A stretch of DNA of 5,631 nucleotides, from contig JAZRIK010000006.1 of the NCBI GenBank assembly GCA_045645245.1, positions 1 to 5,631 on the forward strand, in the 5' to 3' direction. The notes below the pieces were generated by a model. It was not told the origin of the DNA, ran no database searches, and was given only the letters and a program-made list of their open reading frames with translations. Made by a program: the position numbers and the translations under genes. This stretch comes from Scatosoma sp045645245 (GTDB lineage Bacteria > Bacillota > Clostridia > Christensenellales > Borkfalkiaceae). Shown here one piece after another: positions 1 to 4,028 of the stretch. Position 1 is the stretch's first letter. Every line of letters starts with the position of its first letter.

Positions 1-45
1 GGTGTGCTGATAGGAACTTTAGCTGTGGGTATTTTGTCTGTTTAA
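1..45 (+). CDS. C-terminal end of an upstream protein, probably membrane-embedded (partial)
   Basis: Reading from base 1 in frame 1 gives GVLIGTLAVGILSV and then TAA at 43-45. The 14 residues are almost all small or hydrophobic, as in the end of a last transmembrane helix. The other two plus-strand frames give an immediate stop or a cysteine-rich, low-quality peptide, so frame 1 is the most plausible coding frame. A hairpin terminator pointing the same way lies about 110 bases downstream, which fits the end of a plus-strand transcription unit. The tail is too short to name a family, and chance reading is possible. Confidence 0.4.
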   Translation, partial: GVLIGTLAVGILSV

Positions 46-100
46 GCAGTAATGCTCTTTTGGAATGTCTTCTTAAAAATCGCAAATAAAGTATAAAGTA

Positions 101-146
101 AATAATTGATTTTTATAGATAGCTATGCTACGAGAAATCAATAATT
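101..146. repeat. Nested AT-rich inverted repeat (dyad)
   Basis: Outer arms AATAATTGATTT (101-112) and AAATCAATAATT (135-146) are complementary at 11 of 12 positions. Inside them lie TAG (116-118) and CTA (128-130), and between those the perfect 8-bp palindrome ATAGCTAT (119-126). All three layers are centred within one base of each other, at 122.5 to 123.5. The element lies between the upstream stop codon and the terminator. It could be a 3'-UTR hairpin, a protein-binding site or a site that extrudes as a cruciform. The function is unknown. Confidence 0.6.
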
Positions 147-151
147 TTCAT

Positions 152-192
152 AAAAAGCTTTGAACAAAAAAGTTCAGGGGCTTTTTTCTTTT
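152..192 (+). terminator. Rho-independent terminator of the upstream unit
   Basis: The 5' arm 152-165 (AAAAAGCTTTGAAC) pairs with GTTCAGGGGCTTTTT (172-186) around a six-A loop, with two T-G wobbles and one bulged G. A T-rich tract (182-192) follows. The minus-strand version also ends in GCTTTTTAT, so it could work in both directions. It closes transcription from the left and insulates tdk. Confidence 0.75.
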
Positions 193-261
193 GTCTATGT
201 GTTTCCTGCCCGCAAGCGGCATATAAACAAAAAAAGTTTGCTTAAAAAATCGATTACCCCC

Positions 262-290
262 TTGCAAAACGAAGGGAAATGTGTTATACT
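262..290 (+). promoter_or_regulatory. tdk promoter, sigma-A type with extended -10
   Basis: A -35 element TTGCAA (262-267) is followed, after exactly 17 bases, by -10 TATACT (285-290). TG at 282-283 supplies the extended -10 TGn. Transcription would begin near 297, leaving a leader of about 27 bases before the ribosome site and GTG start. Confidence 0.8.
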
Positions 291-312
291 TAAAAGAGTA
301 AGAAGTACGCAA

Positions 313-317
313 AGGAG
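313..317 (+). promoter_or_regulatory. tdk ribosome binding site supporting a GTG start
   Basis: AGGAG lies six bases before GTG at 324. The next in-frame ATG is residue 11, inside the Walker A loop, so using it would destroy the nucleotide-binding site. The GTG must therefore be the start. Confidence 0.85.
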
Positions 318-323
318 AAAACC

Positions 324-908
324 GTGGCAAAATTATATTTTAAGTACGGCGCAATGGGCTCGTCGAAAACGGCAAACGCACTCATCACAAAGTTTAATTA
401 CGAAGAACGGGGTATGAAGGTATGGCTGATTAAGCCGTCAATCGACGTGCGCGACGGGGCGGACGTAGTGCGTTCGCGTATCGGCTTGCAAGCAAGCGCG
501 GATATTATCACGCCGGATAAAAATCTATTTGAAGAATATCAAAACCATCTCGATTGCCACGTGATTATCGCGGACGAATGTCAATTTTTCCTTGCCGACC
601 AAATCGATCAGCTGCGGGACATCGTGGATAAATTACATATTCCCGTACTGTGCTACGGACTCCGCACCGATTTTAGAACGCATTTGTTTGAAGGGAGCAG
701 AAGATTATTTGAAACGGCGGATTCTATCCAAGAAATCAAAACCATTTGCACGTGCGGTAAAAAGGCGATTGTCAACGCGCGTATCGACTGGACGGGCAGC
801 GTAGTGACGAAAGGCGGACAAATTTTAATCGGCGGGAACGATTCGTACGTGGCGATGTGCCATAGCTGTTGGAAAAACGCCATTGAAAAACAATCGAAAA
901 AAGGATAA
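324..908 (+). CDS. tdk: Thymidine kinase, type II (TK1-like)
   Basis: This cytoplasmic salvage enzyme phosphorylates thymidine (and deoxyuridine) to the monophosphate using ATP. The 194 residues match the family's usual length. Visible motifs are Walker A GAMGSSKT (residues 9-16), Walker B plus catalytic acid in ADECQFF (D84, with E85 the expected general base), the YGLRTDF segment (111-117), and a lasso/zinc region. Zinc ligands are probably C142 and C144 (CTCG) with C179 and C182 (CHSC); the CxC spacing is what I recall from the E. coli-type branch. GGNDSYVAMC (170-179) is the typical thymidine-binding lasso end. All key residues are present, so it should be active. Translation starts at GTG. 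The gene has its own promoter and terminator, so it is probably monocistronic, and nothing links it functionally to the sugar genes downstream. Confidence 0.97.
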   Translation: MAKLYFKYGAMGSSKTANALITKFNYEERGMKVWLIKPSIDVRDGADVVRSRIGLQASADIITPDKNLFEEYQNHLDCHVIIADECQFFLADQIDQLRDIVDKLHIPVLCYGLRTDFRTHLFEGSRRLFETADSIQEIKTICTCGKKAIVNARIDWTGSVVTKGGQILIGGNDSYVAMCHSCWKNAIEKQSKKG

Positions 909-910
909 CC

Positions 911-940
911 AAAAGCGCGGTAGAAAAAACCGCGCTTTTT
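911..940 (+). terminator. Rho-independent terminator of tdk
   Basis: A perfect 11-bp stem, AAAAGCGCGGT (911-921) with ACCGCGCTTTT (929-939), has the seven-base loop AGAAAAA and ends in a five-T run (936-940). It begins two bases after the tdk stop codon. The A-run on its left side would also let it stop minus-strand transcription. Confidence 0.93.
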
Positions 941-985
941 CACGCCGAATACAACAAATTATTGCGTGTTTTTTTCTGCAAACTC

Positions 986-1014
986 TTTACAAACGATGGG
1001 AAAGCTGTTATAAT
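986..1014 (+). promoter_or_regulatory. Deacetylase promoter, sigma-A type with extended -10
   Basis: TTTACA (986-991), a 17-base spacer and the consensus -10 TATAAT (1009-1014), preceded by TG at 1006-1007 as an extended -10. The expected start is near 1021, giving a leader of about 35 bases. Confidence 0.85.
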
Positions 1015-1055
1015 AGGATAAACAAAGCAATTTTGCTAAATAAAGGAGAAAAAAT

Positions 1056-1928
1056 ATGGGTAAAAATTATTCGTTTTTGCGTTTTCCCGGCTTTAAGTTT
1101 CGCGCATTGACGTTTAGCTTTGACGACGGTATGAGAGAAGACGTTTGGCTTGTCAATTTATTCAAACAATACGGTATGAAGGGTACGTTTAACTTAAATT
1201 CGTCTATCTTTAAGAGAACGGAAGACCCGAAGCCCGATGCAAACGGGCGTTGCCGCCTTTCCAAAACGCAGGTGGTTGAGTTGTTCAAGGATTCGGGTAT
1301 GGAAGTTGCCGTGCACGGTGTAAACCATCTCTCGCTTGCGGAAATGCCTACTACGACGATGATTCAAGACGTGTTAAACGATAGAATTACTTTGGAAAAT
1401 GCTTTTGGCGGCGTGATAAACGGTATGGCGTATGCCAACGGCTCGGTAAGCGACGAAGTAGTGCAGGTGTTAAAGGTTTGCGGGGTTAAGTATGCGCGTA
1501 CGGTAGTAAGCACGCTGAAATTTGATATTCCCAGCGACTGGCTGCAAATGCCCGCTACCTGCCATTACCGCAACGCAAAATTGATGGAACTTACCGACGC
1601 GTTTTTAGAAGAATATCCCGACGTGCATTACATAAAGAAATTGCCGCGGTTGTTCTACGTTTGGGGACATAGCTACGAGCTTCCGCATAACGACGGGTAC
1701 GAAGTGATGACAAAATTTGCTGAAAGAGTAGGCGGCCGCGACGACGTTTGGTACGCGACGAATATCGAAGTGTATAACTACGTAAAGGCGTTTGATTCGC
1801 TTGTGTTTGCGGCGAATGAAAAAGCGGTATATAACCCGTCCGCACTCGACGTATATCTTTTCTGGTTCGGTCAAGAAGTGCTTGTTCCGGCAGGCAAAAC
1901 GGTGGAGCTGGAAAAACCGTACGCATAA
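1056..1928 (+). CDS. Polysaccharide deacetylase family protein (NodB-like, CE4-type fold)
   Basis: This 290-residue protein has the NodB deacetylase signature. Motif 1 is TFSFDDG (19-25), with D23 the expected catalytic base and D24 a metal ligand. Motif 2 is HGVNH (87-91), the H-x3-H metal pair. H205 in WGHSYEL (203-209) takes the place of the motif 5 histidine. Motif 3 is degenerate: MAYANG (124-129) stands where family members usually have a P-Y/F-G core. These enzymes remove N- or O-acetyl groups from cell-wall or other polysaccharides; the substrate cannot be told here. No signal peptide or membrane segment is visible, so the protein looks cytoplasmic, which is odd for a wall-modifying enzyme but seen in this compact subgroup. 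Residues from about 258 (NEKAVYNPSALDV onward) look like a small C-terminal beta extension. The start ATG has AGGAG at 1044-1048, seven bases upstream. It has its own promoter, and the next gene is convergent, so it is probably transcribed alone. Confidence 0.87.
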   Translation: MGKNYSFLRFPGFKFRALTFSFDDGMREDVWLVNLFKQYGMKGTFNLNSSIFKRTEDPKPDANGRCRLSKTQVVELFKDSGMEVAVHGVNHLSLAEMPTTTMIQDVLNDRITLENAFGGVINGMAYANGSVSDEVVQVLKVCGVKYARTVVSTLKFDIPSDWLQMPATCHYRNAKLMELTDAFLEEYPDVHYIKKLPRLFYVWGHSYELPHNDGYEVMTKFAERVGGRDDVWYATNIEVYNYVKAFDSLVFAANEKAVYNPSALDVYLFWFGQEVLVPAGKTVELEKPYA

Positions 1929-1949
1929 GTATATTGATAAAGGCAAAAG

Positions 1950-1982
1950 AAAGGCAATCCCTGTGAAAGGATTGCCTTTTTC
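1950..1982. terminator. Shared bidirectional terminator between convergent genes
   Basis: A perfect 11-bp stem, AAAGGCAATCC (1950-1960) with GGATTGCCTTT (1969-1979), has an eight-base loop and a T-run at 1976-1981 on the plus strand. On the minus strand the stem is followed by TTTCTTTTGCC, also T-rich. It lies 21 bases after the deacetylase stop and 18 bases beyond the transporter stop, so it can end both transcripts. Confidence 0.92.
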
Positions 1983-1999
1983 GTTGCGATTAGACGGGT

Positions 2000-3649
2000 T
2001 TATTCGTCAAACGTTTCGTTTGCGTTGGTGATTTGTTCTGCCGCTTCGTTCAGCGTTTCGGGCGCTTCCATAGCTTCCGCTGCAACCGCCGCTCTGCGCG
2101 CGCTCAAATCTTCATTCATTTGCGCAACTTTTTTCTTATTCAAGTTATAAACGAAAGTGATACCGACAAATTGCAATACCGCGCTAAACATATAAAGCCC
2201 TGCTACCAGCCAGCACATATTTTTAGCAACTTCAGGAGATTGTCCGATGGTACCCAAGCTGGAAACGTAGCCAAGCAAGCCCATAATCAACAACACAAGC
2301 GACGGGCCAAGCCCTTGCGCGAGTTTTCTAAAGAAGGAATGGAGCGAATAAACGGTGCCTTCTTCTCTCGTGCCGTATTTCCATTCGTTATAATCGATTG
2401 CGTCGCCCATCATTGCCCACGATATGCAGGTATAAACGCCCATACCGAACCCGAAGAATACAAGCCCTACCAAATACACGATAAGCGCTGCGTCTTTGGA
2501 GGCGATAGGGAAGAGCATCATAATCACCGCGCCGAACAAGGACACGATGGAGCCGACGATAGACGCTTCCTGTTTACCGTATTTATCCACAATCTTTTTG
2601 ATGAACGGGATGAACAGGAACATCGGCAGGAAACCGATGAGCATAACCAAACCGGAAAGCTCTGCTTTTTGGAAGTAGGTAGCAAACATAATGGTATTTG
2701 CGGTGGTTGCCGATTGCATACCAAGGAACATACCCATTGCGGCAATCGTCACGCCGACGGCGGGACGGTTTTTCATAAACTTACCAAACGATTTCAAGAT
2801 ATTCATACTTGCAGGCGTTTCGTTGGTCTTTACCGAGTTCTCGTTTACGCGCAGAGTAATCGTTTTAATCATAAACATAAACGCAATAAAACCGAGAATA
2901 CCCATAATCAGCGCTGCCCAGAACACTCTTTGACCGAGCAAAACTTGAATTTTTTCACCGGTCAAGGGGCTTAAAATATTGTCGCCGATTGCATAGGGCT
3001 CGCCCGTTAACGGGTTTTTGCTCAGATTTTCAGGGGTAAAGAGATGTTTAGATTCATCGGGAATGACGATATTTTCCAAGAAACCGAAATTGCCCGTTCC
3101 GTCGTAAGTGACGTTTTTCCAAATGATGAAGGGCAGGAGCACCATAGGCACCATATTGCCGAGCATCGAGCCGATAGAACGCCAAGTGGAAAGCTCCGCT
3201 TGATGAATTTTATCGCTGGATACGAGCGAAAGCATTGAGCCGTAGGGTACGTTCGCAACCGTGTAGCAAGCGTCCCAAATGATATAGCCGACGATAAAGA
3301 GCACGGCTTTGAGCCATACGTCCGCTTTCGGGAAAGGCAGGAACACCAACGCGCCTGCAAGCAATAGCCCGCACGCCCCGATAAAGATGTACGTCTTAAA
3401 TTTGCCCATTTTATACTTGCGCTTATCGTTGTCAATGAGCGAGCCGATCAGCGGGTCGTTAATTGCGTCCCAAATTTGAACGACCAAAAGCAACAACGAT
3501 AATAAACCCGTTTCCATCATCATATAAACGAGCCAGAACGTTTGAACGGTGCCTTTGAGTGAAAAGCTCATATTACAGCCAAAGTCACCGGCGGCATAAG
3601 CCAGTTTGTCCTTTATCCCAAAAGGACGTTTTTTTTCTACGGTTTCCAT
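2000..3649 (-). CDS. Sugar:cation symporter, GPH family (MelB-like major facilitator)
   Basis: This 549-residue inner-membrane protein has about 12 hydrophobic segments and the marks of the glycoside-pentoside-hexuronide:cation symporters. It has D22 in helix I, the helix II signature QIWDAINDPLIG (58-69), whose D61 and D65 match the cation-binding D55 and D59 of Salmonella MelB, and YTVANVPYGS (129-138) in helix IV, where N133 replaces MelB D124. YGTREEGTVYS (425-435) and RKLAQGLG follow, with K442 matching MelB K377. Such proteins import sugars with H+ or Na+. The loop between TM5 and TM6 (about 178-240) is enlarged and hydrophilic, and residues 503-549 form a charged, Ala/Glu-rich cytoplasmic tail. 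The ATG at 3649 has AGGAGG at 3655-3660, five bases away. It diverges from a GH2 glycosidase, so a beta-galactoside or similar glycoside is the likely cargo. The family is certain; the substrate is inferred. Confidence 0.95.
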   Translation of the reverse strand: METVEKKRPFGIKDKLAYAAGDFGCNMSFSLKGTVQTFWLVYMMMETGLLSLLLLVVQIWDAINDPLIGSLIDNDKRKYKMGKFKTYIFIGACGLLLAGALVFLPFPKADVWLKAVLFIVGYIIWDACYTVANVPYGSMLSLVSSDKIHQAELSTWRSIGSMLGNMVPMVLLPFIIWKNVTYDGTGNFGFLENIVIPDESKHLFTPENLSKNPLTGEPYAIGDNILSPLTGEKIQVLLGQRVFWAALIMGILGFIAFMFMIKTITLRVNENSVKTNETPASMNILKSFGKFMKNRPAVGVTIAAMGMFLGMQSATTANTIMFATYFQKAELSGLVMLIGFLPMFLFIPFIKKIVDKYGKQEASIVGSIVSLFGAVIMMLFPIASKDAALIVYLVGLVFFGFGMGVYTCISWAMMGDAIDYNEWKYGTREEGTVYSLHSFFRKLAQGLGPSLVLLIMGLLGYVSSLGTIGQSPEVAKNMCWLVAGLYMFSAVLQFVGITFVYNLNKKKVAQMNEDLSARRAAVAAEAMEAPETLNEAAEQITNANETFDE

Positions 3650-3675
3650 ATTTTCCTCCTCATCTATTTTTTAAC

Positions 3676-3705
3676 GGCTCTATCACGTCTTTCCGTGACA
3701 CAGCC
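3676..3705 (-). promoter_or_regulatory. Leader hairpin / inverted repeat upstream of the symporter start
   Basis: In the minus-strand transcript, GGCUGUGUCACG and CGUGAUAGAGCC pair over 12 positions with one G-G mismatch and one G-U pair, around the loop GAAAGA. As DNA the core is TATCACG (3681-3687) and CGTGACA (3694-3700), an operator-like inverted repeat. It ends about 15 bases before the AGGAGG. No T-run follows, so it is not an ordinary terminator. It may be an RNA control element or a DNA-binding site. Confidence 0.6.
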
Positions 3706-3729
3706 TTTTTGAAAAACGCCAAAACCGTT

Positions 3730-3762
3730 TGTGACGTTTTTGTGATAATACTGTGATTACAT
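3730..3762. repeat. Three direct repeats of TGTGAY at 11-bp pitch
   Basis: Consecutive 11-mers TGTGACGTTTT (3730-3740), TGTGATAATAC (3741-3751) and TGTGATTACAT (3752-3762) each start with TGTGA followed by C or T. The pitch of 11 places them on nearly the same face of the helix. The last copy overlaps the symporter -10 (3761-3766) and the expected transcription start (near 3754), and the others lie in the first transcribed bases. This position suits a repressor or an AraC-like protein binding tandem half-sites. Confidence 0.6.
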
Positions 3763-3789
3763 TATATAGTATACAGCAAATTAAGTCAA
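3761..3789 (-). promoter_or_regulatory. Symporter promoter, sigma-A type
   Basis: On the minus strand TTGACT (3789-3784) is followed by a 17-base spacer and a consensus TATAAT (3766-3761). Transcription should start near 3754, giving a leader of about 105 bases that carries the TGTGAY repeats and the hairpin. Confidence 0.87.
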
Positions 3790-3811
3790 TTTATTTTCTT
3801 GATTTTTCCCA

Positions 3812-3829
3812 TTTAATTATCAAATTAAA
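3812..3829. repeat. AT-rich 18-bp perfect dyad between the divergent promoters
   Basis: TTTAATT (3812-3818), the spacer ATCA, and AATTAAA (3823-3829) form perfect 7-bp inverted arms. It lies 23 bases upstream of the symporter -35 and 73 bases upstream of the GH2 -35. It may be an activator site or an UP-like AT element, though the AT-rich composition makes chance more likely than for a mixed sequence. Confidence 0.4.
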
Positions 3830-3902
3830 CAAAAATAACCATTTTTGCAGATAAATCTCTCTCAAACAGCAATATTTGTAAGGGGAATTTTTCAAAGTTC
3901 TA

Positions 3903-3931
3903 TTGACAGAAAACCGTTTTTTGGTTATAAT
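3903..3931 (+). promoter_or_regulatory. GH2 gene promoter, full sigma-A consensus
   Basis: TTGACA (3903-3908), 17 bases and TATAAT (3926-3931): both hexamers and the spacer are consensus. Such a strong basal promoter on a catabolic gene implies it is held off by a repressor. Transcription should start near 3938, with a leader of about 90 bases. Confidence 0.9.
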
Positions 3932-3941
3932 AAAATAGAAA

Positions 3942-3953
3942 GAAAGCGCGTTC
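3942..3953. promoter_or_regulatory. Operator-like near-palindrome just after the GH2 transcription start
   Basis: GAAAGCGCGTTC matches its own reverse complement at 10 of 12 positions and has the central CG typical of LacI-family and CcpA (cre) operators. It fits the strict cre consensus with about three mismatches, so it could equally be a site for a local LacI-type repressor. It lies just inside the transcribed region, a position where binding would block transcription. Confidence 0.4.
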
Positions 3954-4028
3954 GTTGCTGGATTAAAGGTATGGGCGCGTAATTTTTGTGTGTAAAAAAG
4001 GGAAAAAAGAGAGATATAGGAGGAAACA

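Larger units (their letters stand above)
46..323. other. Non-coding gap upstream of tdk
   Basis: No credible gene is seen here. An 85-codon frame starting at 160 and the opposing frame at 148-330 run through a terminator, a promoter and the tdk start, and their lysine- and phenylalanine-rich sequences resemble no family. The gap holds, in order, a nested AT-rich dyad (101-146), a hairpin terminator (152-192), an imperfect hairpin sharing the terminator T tract (189-232), the tdk promoter (262-290) and the tdk ribosome site. Confidence 0.7.
3650..4028. promoter_or_regulatory. Divergent control region between symporter and GH2 gene
   Basis: These 379 bases hold no credible gene. They contain a minus-strand promoter (3761-3789) and a plus-strand promoter (3903-3931), with about 113 AT-rich bases between the two -35 elements. 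There are repeats on both sides: a leader hairpin (3676-3705), three 11-bp direct repeats (3730-3762), an 18-bp dyad (3812-3829) and a near-palindrome (3942-3953). The 10-mer AAAACCGTTT occurs twice (3721-3730 and 3910-3919). The layout suggests joint control of uptake and hydrolysis by a regulator encoded elsewhere. Confidence 0.8.

Noticed and set aside
81..142. Promoter-like minus-strand pair TTGATT / TATAAA with an 18-base spacer upstream of tdk
   Set aside because: The -35 match lies in the arm of the AT-rich dyad, no minus-strand gene follows within the window, and such matches are frequent in AT-rich DNA.
160..417. An 85-codon plus-strand frame overlapping the tdk start
   Set aside because: It starts inside a terminator hairpin, runs through the tdk promoter and ribosome site, and continues out of frame into tdk. 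Its lysine-rich sequence reflects the A-rich hairpin arms.
883..1110. A 75-codon frame linking the tdk end to the deacetylase start
   Set aside because: It crosses the tdk terminator and the deacetylase promoter, has no convincing ribosome site, and is out of frame with both real genes.
2033..2974. A 313-codon plus-strand open frame opposite the symporter gene
   Set aside because: It is antisense to an unmistakable GPH gene, has a His-, Arg- and Gln-rich composition with no recognisable domain, and arises because the sense strand rarely uses TTA, CTA or TCA codons.
3938..4028. Riboswitch or T-box in the GH2 leader
   Set aside because: The leader of about 90 bases is purine-rich with little pairing, and shows no conserved core of a riboswitch or T-box class that I recognise.
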